From: Acetobacter fabarum
Lineage (GTDB): Bacteria > Pseudomonadota > Alphaproteobacteria > Acetobacterales > Acetobacteraceae
Length of the DNA stretch: 64,000 nt
Assembly: GCF_011516925.1 (NCBI RefSeq)
Contig: NZ_WOTG01000004.1
Location: forward strand, 90,894-154,893
Reading direction: 5' to 3'
Shown here: in pieces, positions 16,663-25,048 of the stretch
Layout: every line of letters starts with the position of its first letter
Numbering within the stretch: the stretch's first letter is position 1
The notes under the pieces: generated by a model
The model's database searches: none
Seen by the model: the letters and a program-made list of their open reading frames with translations, nothing else
Told to the model about the DNA's origin: nothing
Translations under genes and position numbers: made by a program

Positions 16663-18192
16663 ATGCTGCAATGGCTGAACAAGGACGCTCCGTTCCGCGA
16701 GAAGATTCGGGTTGTTATGCTGTGTCTGGAAGCATACTTCATGTTCCAGATCATTGTGGAGACAGTTGGCTTTTTCTGGCACGCGCCAGCGCATTACACG
16801 TATATCATCAACATGGCGGCTCTTGTTTTCGGGCAGCTGGTTGTTCTGCAGATCTGGCGGTGGTTCACAAGCCTGATCACCGAGCCGGTTGAAAAACTGG
16901 CCACGATGGGCGAAGAACTCGGCGACGGTGTCGCCCACAACAACATTCCCTTCCTCAAAAACAAAGACTGCGTTGGCCGCCTTGCCCGCATTATGGCGCG
17001 CTTCTCCCGTATGGTGGAAGAGCAGGCCATAGCCCGCCAGCGGCAGGAAAAAATGGCGTCCGAAATTCAGGGCGCCCTGACCGGCAGCCAGGAACGCGAC
17101 AAGCACACCCATCTGGTTATCGAACGTCTGGGTCAGGCACTGGCCGACATGGCGCAAGGTGACCTGCGCGCACGCATTGAAGACCCGATTTTTGATGGCG
17201 AGTTCGCCCCCCTGCGTGATGCGTTCAACCATTCCGCTTCCCGCCTGAACGAAGCGCTGAGTGCCGTTGCCTCCAACTCGGACCTGATCTCCACCGGTGC
17301 GGCAGAAATTTCCACCGCGTCGGACGATCTTGCCAAACGGACAGAAAAGCAGGCCGCCAACCTTGGGCAGGCCGCATCTTCCGTGCGGACCATTACCGAA
17401 GGTGTGCAGAGCAACGCCAAAGCCTGTGCCGATGCCAATGCCGAAAGCCAGCAGGCGCTGGAAAAGGTCAAGGCCGCAACAACGGTCATGACCGAGACCA
17501 CCAAGGCCATGGACGGGATCAAAAGCTCCTCCGATGCGATTGGTGAAATTATTTCGGTCATAGACGGCATTGCCTTCCAGACCAACGTTCTGGCCCTGAA
17601 CGCAGGCGTGGAAGCCGCCCGTGCGGGTGAAGCCGGGCGCGGGTTTGCCGTGGTTGCGCAGGAAGTGCGCTCGCTGGCCGAACAGTCCGCCACATCCGCC
17701 AGCGAGATCAAACGCCTGATCTCCGTTGCTGCCGAGCAGGTGGCCAAGGGTGTGGATCTGGTGCAGCAGACCGGGCGTTACCTGAGCGACTTTGCCGGCA
17801 GCACCCAGAACATTGCCATCCGTGTTGAGGAAATTTCCTCCTCCACACAGGATCAGGCCCAGCGCCTGTCCGAAGTAACCGCCTCCATTGGCGGCATGGA
17901 TCAGGTGACCCAGCAGAACGCCGCCATGGTGGAAGAAACCACGGCAGCCAGCCACAACCTGACCGCCGAAACCCGGACACTGGCAGCAACCCTCAGCCGC
18001 TTTAAAATGGATACGTCCGGCGTGCGCGCAAGCCGCCCGTCCCGTCCGGCCCTTGCCGCACCGCGCTCTGCCGCCCCCCGGCCCAAACCCGCGAGCCCGG
18101 CCCGTGTGGCGGCTCCGGCGCCCCAGGCCCCGGCTGCCCCCGCGCTGTCCATGCCCACCACATCTTCCGATGCAGGCTGGGAAGAATTTTAA
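16663..18192 (+). CDS. Methyl-accepting chemotaxis protein with minimal periplasmic loop
   Basis: 509 aa. Two hydrophobic helices (about residues 18-38 and 47-68) are joined by only a short loop ([14 protein letters not shown]), so there is no periplasmic ligand-binding domain. A HAMP-type region follows ([17 protein letters not shown] and [20 protein letters not shown]), then the signalling coiled coil with hairpin tip [44 protein letters not shown] Pro/Ala linker (residues 447-500) leads to the C-terminus DAGWEEF, which resembles the xWxxF CheR/CheB tether of high-abundance receptors. It is the first gene of the che cluster and paralogous to the receptor at 51130. Confidence 0.93.
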   Translation: MLQWLNKDAPFREKIRVVMLCLEAYFMFQIIVETVGFFWHAPAHYTYIINMAALVFGQLVVLQIWRWFTSLITEPVEKLATMGEELGDGVAHNNIPFLKNKDCVGRLARIMARFSRMVEEQAIARQRQEKMASEIQGALTGSQERDKHTHLVIERLGQALADMAQGDLRARIEDPIFDGEFAPLRDAFNHSASRLNEALSAVASNSDLISTGAAEISTASDDLAKRTEKQAANLGQAASSVRTITEGVQSNAKACADANAESQQALEKVKAATTVMTETTKAMDGIKSSSDAIGEIISVIDGIAFQTNVLALNAGVEAARAGEAGRGFAVVAQEVRSLAEQSATSASEIKRLISVAAEQVAKGVDLVQQTGRYLSDFAGSTQNIAIRVEEISSSTQDQAQRLSEVTASIGGMDQVTQQNAAMVEETTAASHNLTAETRTLAATLSRFKMDTSGVRASRPSRPALAAPRSAAPRPKPASPARVAAPAPQAPAAPALSMPTTSSDAGWEEF

Positions 18193-18212
18193 TGGCCATT
18201 ATTCCAGCATGT

Positions 18213-18232
18213 CAGGGGCCGCTCGGCCCCTG
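18213..18232 (+). terminator. GC-rich hairpin between mcp and the STAS gene
   Basis: CAGGGGCC (18213-18220) pairs with GGCCCCTG (18225-18232) around a GCTC loop, 20 bp after the mcp stop. There is no U tract, so partial attenuation or mRNA processing is more likely than full termination. Confidence 0.4.
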
Positions 18233-18260
18233 CCTGTGCGGCTGACAAGGGAGCGGACCG

Positions 18261-18527
18261 TTGGCTAGTGTGACCTTACCTGAACGTCTGGACACCTCTG
18301 CGGCGTTTGCCCTGAAGAGTGAGATCGAACAGGCTGTTAAAAATGCGGGAGGCGAGCAGGTTTCTCTGGATGCCTCTGGCGTGACGTACCTCGGAGGTCT
18401 GTGCTTGCAGGTTCTCCTCGCCAGCAGATGCCCCCTTGTGGCGCCTTCGGAGCCAGTCGTGGAGGCGTACGGCCTTTTTGGCGTAAGTGCGTATCTGACT
18501 GAGCCGCTGGCGCCATTGAAGGAGTAA
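18261..18527 (+). CDS. STAS-domain protein of the che operon (CheS-like)
   Basis: 88 aa from TTG 18261, with AAGGGAGCGG just upstream (18247-18256); a GTG at 18270 is an alternative. The fold pattern is STAS: VTLPERLDTSAAFALKSEIEQAV, then VSLDASGVTYLGGLCLQVLLAS with the D/T-x-S-like loop, then a final helix. In Sinorhizobium a small protein of this kind encoded before cheY1 (CheS) binds CheA and speeds dephosphorylation of CheY1; the same gene order here supports that analogy. The stop codon overlaps the cheY1 start (TAATGA at 18525-18530). Confidence 0.75.
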   Translation: MASVTLPERLDTSAAFALKSEIEQAVKNAGGEQVSLDASGVTYLGGLCLQVLLASRCPLVAPSEPVVEAYGLFGVSAYLTEPLAPLKE

Positions 18528-18919
18528 TGAGGACTATGGTGGAAAAAGTGGGCATTCGTGTCCTGACTGTTGATGACTCGCGCACCATGCAGGGTATGCT
18601 CCGCAAAGCCCTGGAAGGGGCGGGGTACGACGTTATTCAGGGTGGGGATGGCGTGGAAGGGCTGGAAGTCCTTCAGGCTGCTGACCCCACGCCCAATGCG
18701 ATCATTACGGATATTAACATGCCCCGCATGGATGGCTTTGAGTTTATCGAGGCAGTCCGGGCGCTGGAGCAGTACAAACATCTGCCAATGATCGTTCTGA
18801 CAACGGAAAGCGATCCCGAGAAAAAAGCCCGTGCCCGTGCCGTTGGCGCGACAGGGTGGATTGTCAAACCGTTCAGCACAGACAGCCTTGTGGCGGCTAT
18901 CCGCCGGGTGACCGCCTGA
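18527..18919 (+). CDS. cheY1: Chemotaxis response regulator CheY (first copy)
   Basis: 130 aa, a single receiver domain. Acidic pair D16-D17 (LTVDDSRTM), phosphoacceptor D62 (IITDINMPRMDGFEF), conserved Thr in VLTTESD and Lys in IVKPFST are all present, so it should be phosphorylated by CheA. Its start overlaps the STAS gene stop and it precedes cheA by 15 bp. In alphaproteobacteria with two CheYs, the copy next to cheS usually acts as a phosphate sink and the copy by cheD binds the motor; whether that division holds here is inference. Confidence 0.94.
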   Translation: MRTMVEKVGIRVLTVDDSRTMQGMLRKALEGAGYDVIQGGDGVEGLEVLQAADPTPNAIITDINMPRMDGFEFIEAVRALEQYKHLPMIVLTTESDPEKKARARAVGATGWIVKPFSTDSLVAAIRRVTA

Positions 18920-18934
18920 AGGAGAGAGACCAGC

Positions 18935-21193
18935 ATGAGTGGTGACATGGACGATATCCTTCTGGTTTTTTTCCAGGAGTGTGAAGAGCAGCTTCAGGAA
19001 CTGGAGCGTGGTCTGTCGGCCCTTTCGGATGGTGAATCCGGGAAGGAGACAATCAACGCCGTTTTTCGTGCCGTGCATTCGGTCAAGGGTGGGGCCGCGT
19101 CGTTCGGTCTGGAAAACCTTGTCCGCTTTGCGCATGTGTTCGAAAGTTCCCTTGACGGCCTGCGCTCCGGCCGTGTTGCCCCAACGCCAGAGATCGTCAA
19201 AACCTTTCTCAAGGCCATGGACGTTCTGAGCGATCTGGTTGCCGAGGCTCAGGGTGGCGCCACGGTTGATACGGCCCGCATAGACGAAAGCCGCGCTGAA
19301 CTTCAGGCCATTATTGGCGAAGGCAGCGGCACTGCAGGGCAGAAGGAAGAAGAAACCGTCCCGGCTGATTTTACGCCTGTTCCGGTGGATTTTGAGCCGG
19401 TCATGGCCGATTTTGACTTCGGCGATTTTGGCTTTGAGGAAGAAACTCCGGCAGAAGCGGCATCGCTTGTTGTGACCTTCAGCCCCCATACCGCCATGTA
19501 TGACCGTGGGGATGACGCGCGTAACCTGCTGATCGGTCTGGCCGATGTGGCCGTGGCCCACGGTGGGGCAAGCACGGTCACCTGCGAAACCGCGGCCCTG
19601 CCTGCGCTGGACGCTCTGGAAACCGAAAAATCCTACCTGTCATGGCGTGTGGTTCTGCCCGCCGCCGTGCCGGAGGAAAGCGTGCACACGGTCTTCGACT
19701 GGGTGAGCGATGTGTGTGATGTTACCATCACGCGCGACGGTGGCCCCGGTCCTAGCGGCGGGGAACAGCCCGCCGAGGAACAGGCTGCCCCGGCCGAGCC
19801 CGAACAGCCCGCCCCCGTGGCAGAAGCCCCCGCACCGGCCCCTGTGGCGGCCAGCCCTGCGCCTGCGCCCAGTACGGTTGCGGAAAAAATTATGGCGGAA
19901 ATGCCGCCCGCGCCAACCCCCGCCGCTACGGCGCCTATTGCCGCTGGTAATGCTGCGGCCACACGCCGCCCGGTAGAACAGGCGACCATCCGCGTGGACC
20001 TGCACCGCGTGGACGACCTGATGGACCTTGTGGGCGAACTGGTGATTGCACAGGCCGCTCTGGAATCCATTGGCCAGCGTGAAGACGATGCCCAGCAGGA
20101 AATGATCAAGCGCATCGCCAGCATGAAGGCCCTGACGCGAGATATTCAGGACGCTGTCATGGCCGTGCGGGCCCAGCCTGTGCGCAGCGTGTTCCAGCGC
20201 ATGCAGCGCGTTGTGCGCGAGGCCTGCTCCATGACCAGCAAGGACGTGGTGCTGACGCTGGAGGGTGAGGACACGGAAGTGGACCGCACTCTGGTTGAAA
20301 AACTGTCCGACCCGCTGACCCACATGCTGCGTAACGCCGTGGACCACGGGATTGAAAGTGCCGAGGCCCGGATTGCCGCTGGCAAATCCCCCACGGGGCA
20401 GATCCTGCTTTCTGCCGGGCATCGCTCTGGCCGTATTCTCATCACCATCAAGGATGATGGGGGCGGGATCAACCGCGAGCGCGTTCTGGCCACTGCGGTC
20501 AAGCGCGGTATTATTGCCCCCGATGCCGTGCTGACGGATGATGAGATCAATAACCTGATCTTTGCTCCGGGCTTTTCCACCGCCGCGACCGTGTCCGACC
20601 TTTCGGGCCGTGGGGTGGGGATGGACGTGGTCAAGCAGGCCATTCTGGGTCTTGGCGGGCGTGTGACAATCAGCAGTGTGGAAGGGCAGGGTACAACCTT
20701 CTGCCTGAGCCTGCCGCTCACACTGGCCGTGCTTGATGGCATGCTGATTGTTGCGGCCGGGTCCACCATGGTTGTTCCCGTGTCCTCCGTGGTGGAAACC
20801 ATGATGGTCAACCACAAGGACATTTACATGCTGCCCGATGGCGCCAATGTGGTGTCTATCCGCGGGGCATGTATGCCGCTTATTCCGCTTGCCTCCGAGC
20901 TGGGGCTTGGCGGCGGCGGCACAGCCAGCCTGTCCGAGGAGGACGTGATCCTGGTTGTGGAAAACGAGTCCGGCGCACGTGCGGCCCTGATTGTGGAGGA
21001 TATTCGCGATCAGGCACAGGTGGTGATCAAGAGCATCGAGAAAAACTACCGGCAGATGGCCGGTGTTTCCGCTGCCACCATTCTGGGCGATGGGAGCGTT
21101 TCCCTTATTCTGGATGTTCCCGCACTGGTTGCGAATGCTCTGGGGCGGATTGACACACGACCGTCGGATGTTCGCACAGGGCTTGCGGCATAA
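18935..21193 (+). CDS. cheA: Chemotaxis histidine kinase CheA
   Basis: 752 aa with all five CheA domains. P1 has the phosphorylated His48 in AVHSVKGGAASFG. A linker at about 140-170 is rich in Asp-Phe pairs, and a P2-like domain follows (about 175-280). An Ala/Pro linker leads to P3 (VDDLMDLVGELVIAQAALE). P4 holds the ATP-binding N, G1 and G2 boxes (LRNAVDHGIESAEAR, IKDDGGGINRERV, LSGRGVGMDVVK), and P5 is CheW-like. CheA phosphorylates CheY1, CheY2 and CheB under receptor control. RBS GGAGAG precedes ATG 18935. Confidence 0.97.
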   Translation: MSGDMDDILLVFFQECEEQLQELERGLSALSDGESGKETINAVFRAVHSVKGGAASFGLENLVRFAHVFESSLDGLRSGRVAPTPEIVKTFLKAMDVLSDLVAEAQGGATVDTARIDESRAELQAIIGEGSGTAGQKEEETVPADFTPVPVDFEPVMADFDFGDFGFEEETPAEAASLVVTFSPHTAMYDRGDDARNLLIGLADVAVAHGGASTVTCETAALPALDALETEKSYLSWRVVLPAAVPEESVHTVFDWVSDVCDVTITRDGGPGPSGGEQPAEEQAAPAEPEQPAPVAEAPAPAPVAASPAPAPSTVAEKIMAEMPPAPTPAATAPIAAGNAAATRRPVEQATIRVDLHRVDDLMDLVGELVIAQAALESIGQREDDAQQEMIKRIASMKALTRDIQDAVMAVRAQPVRSVFQRMQRVVREACSMTSKDVVLTLEGEDTEVDRTLVEKLSDPLTHMLRNAVDHGIESAEARIAAGKSPTGQILLSAGHRSGRILITIKDDGGGINRERVLATAVKRGIIAPDAVLTDDEINNLIFAPGFSTAATVSDLSGRGVGMDVVKQAILGLGGRVTISSVEGQGTTFCLSLPLTLAVLDGMLIVAAGSTMVVPVSSVVETMMVNHKDIYMLPDGANVVSIRGACMPLIPLASELGLGGGGTASLSEEDVILVVENESGARAALIVEDIRDQAQVVIKSIEKNYRQMAGVSAATILGDGSVSLILDVPALVANALGRIDTRPSDVRTGLAA

Positions 21194-21234
21194 AACCCAA
21201 CACCACATCAGCCGATCTGTATTTGAGTAGGAAA

Positions 21235-21696
21235 ATGGATATGACGGACGAAGCCGGCGCGGACGCCAAACTTGTCAAGATGATCGTGTTTGCGGTGGGT
21301 GATCAGGAATATTGTATTCCTATCCTGAGCGTGCGCGAAATTCGTGGGTTTGAAAAAACAACAGCCCTGCCGTTTGCCCCGCATTATGTGTGCGGTGCAA
21401 TCAACCTGCGCGGCATTATCCTGACCGTGATCGACCTTGCGGTGTACCTGAACGTGGAACCGCAGCCCGACAACCCGCGCCGCGTGGTGATTATTGTGGA
21501 ATCCCGCAATGGCACCGTGTGTGGCCTGCTGGTGGACCGGGTGATCGACATGGCTGACGTTAATCTGGCCGATATTCAGGCCGTGGCGGAGGAAGATAGC
21601 AGCCTGAGCGGTCTGGTCATGATTGCGGACCGCATGATTGGCGTGCTCCGGCTGGAAGTTGTGGTCGGCCAGCTGGTAGGCGGGATGACCTCCTGA
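21235..21696 (+). CDS. cheW: Chemotaxis coupling protein CheW
   Basis: 153 aa from ATG 21235; ATG 21241 is better spaced from GAGTAGGA (21225-21232) and may be the true start. The protein is a single CheW domain: MIVFAVGDQEYCIPILSVREI, ALPFAPHYVCGAINLRGIILTVIDLAVYL and CGLLVDRVIDMADV are the family motifs. It links receptors to CheA in the array. The stop codon overlaps the cheR start. Confidence 0.95.
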   Translation: MDMTDEAGADAKLVKMIVFAVGDQEYCIPILSVREIRGFEKTTALPFAPHYVCGAINLRGIILTVIDLAVYLNVEPQPDNPRRVVIIVESRNGTVCGLLVDRVIDMADVNLADIQAVAEEDSSLSGLVMIADRMIGVLRLEVVVGQLVGGMTS

Positions 21697-22538
21697 TGGT
21701 TGACGCGCGTTCTACTGCCGAACCGGAGTATACGGACGCCGACTTCCAGATGGTGCGGCGGATCGCCAAGCAGGAAGCCGGGATTTTTATACCCGATTCC
21801 AAAAGTACGCTGGTGTATTCACGCGTTTCCCGCCGTGTGCGCGAAAGCGGGATGGAGAGCTTCCACGCTTACCTTAACTATGTGCAAAGCCCCTCTGGCC
21901 GGGCGGAAATGGAAAAGCTGGTCTGTGCGTTAACAACCAACGTCACCAGCTTTTTCCGTGAGCGGCCGCATTTTGTGCATATGGAACAGAATGTCATGCC
22001 AGCACTTGCAGCCAAGCTGCGTAGTGGCGGGCGTGGGCGCATATGGTCTGCCGCATGTTCCACTGGCCCGGAGCCGTGGAGCATTGCCATGTCTGTTCTG
22101 TCGGCTTTTCCAGAGGCCGCATCGTATGACATGCGTATTCTGGCAACGGACATCAATTCCAACGTGGTGGCGCAGGCCGCTGCGGGAACCTACGTTGCCA
22201 GCGAGACGGATGGGATTTCCACGACCCAGAAAAACCAGTTCATGCAGGCCGATGACCGGGGAAACCTGACCTTTGTCGGCAATATCCGCTCGCTTCCGGT
22301 GTTCAAGGTGCTCAACCTGAATGCCGACTGGCCAATGCGGGGGCAGTTTTCGGTTATTTTCTGCCGGAACGTCGTGATTTATTTTGATGAACCCACGCGG
22401 GAGCGCCTGTGGGGCCGTCTGGCCGACAAGCTGGAAAGCGGTGGGTTCCTGTATGTTGGTCATTCCGAAAAAGTGGCCAATCCCCGCCAGTGCGGCCTGG
22501 AGCAGGTGGCTCCGACCATTTACCGGAAAGCAAGCTGA
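21696..22538 (+). CDS. cheR: Chemotaxis protein methyltransferase CheR
   Basis: 280 aa. CheR uses S-adenosylmethionine to methylate receptor glutamates. The N-terminal helical domain (DFQMVRRIAKQEAGIFI..LVYSRVSRRVRE) is followed by VCALTTNVTSFFRERPHF, the SAM motif IWSAACSTGPEPWSIAMSV, ILATDINSNVVAQA and VIFCRNVVIYFDEPTRERLWGRL, then FLYVGHSEKV. It overlaps cheW by one base (TGATG). Two receptors in the window end in a plausible CheR docking peptide. Confidence 0.96.
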   Translation: MVDARSTAEPEYTDADFQMVRRIAKQEAGIFIPDSKSTLVYSRVSRRVRESGMESFHAYLNYVQSPSGRAEMEKLVCALTTNVTSFFRERPHFVHMEQNVMPALAAKLRSGGRGRIWSAACSTGPEPWSIAMSVLSAFPEAASYDMRILATDINSNVVAQAAAGTYVASETDGISTTQKNQFMQADDRGNLTFVGNIRSLPVFKVLNLNADWPMRGQFSVIFCRNVVIYFDEPTRERLWGRLADKLESGGFLYVGHSEKVANPRQCGLEQVAPTIYRKAS

Positions 22539-22541
22539 TTA

Positions 22542-23582
22542 ATGGCCCAGCCAGTAAAAGTTCTGATTGTTGATGATTCACGCACGATCCGCGCGCTGAT
22601 CAAGCGTTCCTTTGCACAGAACCCTGATATTGAAGTCTGTGGTGAAGCGGCAAACCCGCTGGAAGCCCGCGACCTGATTATTAAAGACCAGCCGGACGTG
22701 ATTACCCTGGACGTGGAAATGCCGGGGATGAATGGCCTGCAGTTTCTGGAAAAAATCATGCGGATGCGCCCCATCCCCGTTGTCATGGTGTCCAGCCTGA
22801 CAGCCAAGGGAGCGGATACGGCCATTACGGCGCTCCAGATGGGGGCGTTTGACTGCTACCCCAAACACAACGTGGCTCCGGGGGAAGATGCATTTGCAGG
22901 CCTTGGGCGGCTGGTTGTGCTGGCGGCCCGCTCTCAGCCGGTTTCACGCATTCAGCGGCGCACGCCTTCGGCCCCGGTCAGCCACGCGCAGACCACGTGG
23001 GGCAACTCGGTGGACCTTGTGGCCATTGGCTCATCCACCGGTGGGGTAGAAGCGCTGGAAGAAGTGCTTTCGGGGTTCCCGCAGAAGAGCCCGCCGGTTG
23101 TTATCTGCCAGCATATGCCCCCGCTGTTTACGGCCAGCTTTGCAAACCGGCTTAACCAGTCCATGCCCGCGCTCTCCATTGCCGAGGCGCAGGACGGAGA
23201 GGTGCTGCAACCCGGCATGGTCCGGATTGCCCCCGGCGGGGACCGGCACCTTGTGATCGATAACAGCGGCGGCAAATACATAACGCGGCTGATCAGCGGT
23301 GCACCCGTTAGCGGGCACTGCCCGTCGGTGGATGTGCTGTTCAAGTCTGTTGCCAAACATGCCGGGCGCAATGCGCTGGGGATCATCCTGACCGGTATGG
23401 GGCGGGATGGGGCCGAAGGGCTGCTGAACATGCGGCAGGCCGGGGCCTATACAATCGCGCAGGACAAAACGTCCGCAGTTGTTTATGGAATGCCACGGGT
23501 TGCGGCGGAAATTGGCGCGGCCTGTCAGGTTGTGCCATTGCGCCAGATCAGCTCTGCCGCCATGGCCATTCACACGCGCTAA
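22542..23582 (+). CDS. cheB: Chemotaxis methylesterase/glutamine deamidase CheB
   Basis: 346 aa. An N-terminal receiver (DD at 11-12, phosphoacceptor D57 in ITLDVEMPGMNG, VMVSSLT) controls a C-terminal methylesterase domain. The latter has the catalytic Ser in AIGSSTGGVEAL, His in VICQHMPPLFTASFA and Asp in LTGMGRDGAEGL. It removes methyl groups from receptors after phosphorylation by CheA. It begins three bases after cheR. A hairpin after its stop codon separates it from cheY2. Confidence 0.96.
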   Translation: MAQPVKVLIVDDSRTIRALIKRSFAQNPDIEVCGEAANPLEARDLIIKDQPDVITLDVEMPGMNGLQFLEKIMRMRPIPVVMVSSLTAKGADTAITALQMGAFDCYPKHNVAPGEDAFAGLGRLVVLAARSQPVSRIQRRTPSAPVSHAQTTWGNSVDLVAIGSSTGGVEALEEVLSGFPQKSPPVVICQHMPPLFTASFANRLNQSMPALSIAEAQDGEVLQPGMVRIAPGGDRHLVIDNSGGKYITRLISGAPVSGHCPSVDVLFKSVAKHAGRNALGIILTGMGRDGAEGLLNMRQAGAYTIAQDKTSAVVYGMPRVAAEIGAACQVVPLRQISSAAMAIHTR

Positions 23583-23590
23583 CTTCAAAA

Positions 23591-23615
23591 AGGGCGGCTC
23601 TTAACCGCCCTGTTT
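23591..23615 (+). terminator. Hairpin between cheB and cheY2
   Basis: AGGGCGG (23591-23597) pairs with CCGCCCT (23605-23611) around a CTCTTAA loop, followed by GTTTAT. It lies 8 bp after the cheB stop and may lower or uncouple expression of the distal genes cheY2-cheD-cheT. Confidence 0.5.
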
Positions 23616-23670
23616 ATCCGCTGCCGGTCTTTGATGGCTGGAATTGAGACTAGGAATAAGGGGGAGACAA

Positions 23671-24060
23671 ATGCCTGCCGCTTCACAAATCAAGGCCCTG
23701 ATCGTAGATGACCAGGCCTCTATCCGTCAGGTTCTGGCTAACAGCATGGCCGAAATCGGCTTTACCAACATTGCCCAGCGCAAGGATGGTAAGGAAGCTT
23801 TGGAATATCTGGACCAGAACCCCACGCATCTGGTGATTTCCGACTTTAACATGCCGGTTATGGATGGCCTGGCCCTGCTGCGCGCCGTGCGGAGCAACCC
23901 GAAAATCCAGAAAGTGGCGTTCATCATCCTGACCGGCGAGGCCAGCAAGGATCTGGTGCAGGAAGCGGTCAAGGCTGGTGTTAACAACTTCCTTGCCAAA
24001 CCTTACACCGTAGCCAAGCTGCGTGAGGTTCTGGAAAAGGTGTTCGGGCCTATCAAGTGA
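23671..24060 (+). CDS. cheY2: Chemotaxis response regulator CheY (second copy)
   Basis: 129 aa from ATG 23671, preceded by GGGGGAG. A single receiver domain with D13-D14, phosphoacceptor D58 (VISDFNMPVMDG), Thr in ILTGEAS and Lys in LAKPYT. By gene order it corresponds to the motor-binding CheY of rhizobial che operons. Its stop overlaps the GTG start of cheD by four bases, so the two are translationally coupled. Confidence 0.94.
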   Translation: MPAASQIKALIVDDQASIRQVLANSMAEIGFTNIAQRKDGKEALEYLDQNPTHLVISDFNMPVMDGLALLRAVRSNPKIQKVAFIILTGEASKDLVQEAVKAGVNNFLAKPYTVAKLREVLEKVFGPIK

Positions 24061-24617
24061 ACGACCACTCCGTAGTTAAAACGGTTATTCAGGGAGAAGT
24101 GGAAATTTCTGGCGATCCGTCAGTGGTTTTTGCAACACTGCTTGGCTCCTGTGTTTCGGTCTGCATGTTTGACCCGCTTGCACGTGTTGGTGGCATTAAT
24201 CATTTTTTGCTGCCAGAGGGGGGAGCGAGTGAATCCGGCACCGCCATGCGGTTTGGCGTGAACTCCATGGAAATGCTGGTCAACGGTCTGCTCAAGGCCG
24301 GGGGGCAGCGTAGCCGGCTGGTGTGCAAGGTTTTTGGCGGTGCGGCCGTAGTGCCTAGTCTGGGCCGCATCGGGCAGGAAAATATTCGTTTTGTAACCCA
24401 TTATCTGGTGGATGAAGGTATCCGCTGCGTGTCCCAGAGCTTGGGCGGCACATTGGCCCGGCGTATTCGGTTCTGGCCAACAACGGGCCGTGCACAGCAG
24501 AATCTGGTGCAGGACGTGCAGGGTATTGGCAAGCAGGAAGTCGCCTACAGCCGGCGTGAGGCTGAAGCAGAGCGGAAATGGGCTAGAGAAGCCAGTTCCG
24601 AGGTCGAGCTGTTTTAA
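24057..24617 (+). CDS. cheD: Chemoreceptor glutamine deamidase CheD
   Basis: 186 aa from GTG 24057. CheD converts receptor glutamines to glutamates and can bind receptors or CheC-type proteins. The catalytic Cys and His are in TLLGSCVSVCMFDP and VGGINHFLLP; FGVNSMEMLVNGLLKAGG and CKVFGGAAVV are further family motifs. A charged helical extension leads to the C-terminus SSEVELF, closely similar to the end of the next protein (SGEVDLF). It lies in the operon after cheY2. Confidence 0.94.
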   Translation: MNDHSVVKTVIQGEVEISGDPSVVFATLLGSCVSVCMFDPLARVGGINHFLLPEGGASESGTAMRFGVNSMEMLVNGLLKAGGQRSRLVCKVFGGAAVVPSLGRIGQENIRFVTHYLVDEGIRCVSQSLGGTLARRIRFWPTTGRAQQNLVQDVQGIGKQEVAYSRREAEAERKWAREASSEVELF

Positions 24618-24634
24618 AAGCCGGGCCGGAGAGG

Positions 24635-25030
24635 ATGAAGAACATGGATGTGGTGCCCCCTTTGCCCCATGGTGCAGCCGGGACCGAACGCAGTATGCGC
24701 GATGTGATGGACCATCTGGTAGAATTGCTGGATGAGACTTATCAGGATTTTACGGGTGTGCAGCGCGTGGTAGGCGAAAACATGGCCGCCGCCCCGCTGA
24801 GTGATGCGGATGTGCAGGCCCTGCAACGGCTGGATTCCGCCACACAAACGGTAGAAGCCGTCTCCACCGTGCTCAAAAATCTGGTGGCCTCTTACGGGCA
24901 GACCGAAACACAGCCGCTGGATGTTGGTGTTCTGAGCCAGGGCGTTAAGCTCTGCCATGTTATTCAGGTGCTCCGCCACGGTGTGCAGGCGGAAACGGAC
25001 AGCCACTCGGGCGAAGTGGACCTGTTTTAA
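24635..25030 (+). CDS. cheT: CheT/CheZ-like candidate CheY phosphatase
   Basis: 131 aa, last gene of the che operon, 17 bp after cheD. The protein is predicted all-helical with no Cys-rich or membrane part. A helix at about residues 57-85 contains D67-x3-Q71 (LQRLDSATQTVEAV), the spacing of the DxxxQ active-site pair of CheZ-type phosphatases. A QDFTG segment at residues 37-41 also recalls the CheZ helix but lacks the Gln at the right spacing. The C-terminus GEVDLF resembles the CheY-docking tail of CheZ in having a terminal Phe after acidic residues. The S. meliloti che operon ends with a gene, cheT, in the same place. Function is inferred from motif plus context. Confidence 0.65.
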   Translation: MKNMDVVPPLPHGAAGTERSMRDVMDHLVELLDETYQDFTGVQRVVGENMAAAPLSDADVQALQRLDSATQTVEAVSTVLKNLVASYGQTETQPLDVGVLSQGVKLCHVIQVLRHGVQAETDSHSGEVDLF

Positions 25031-25048
25031 CGCCCATACTGCCCGTTC

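Noticed and set aside
19640..21208. A 522-codon minus-strand frame antisense to cheA
   Set aside because: Shadow of cheA, whose kinase boxes are intact on the plus strand.
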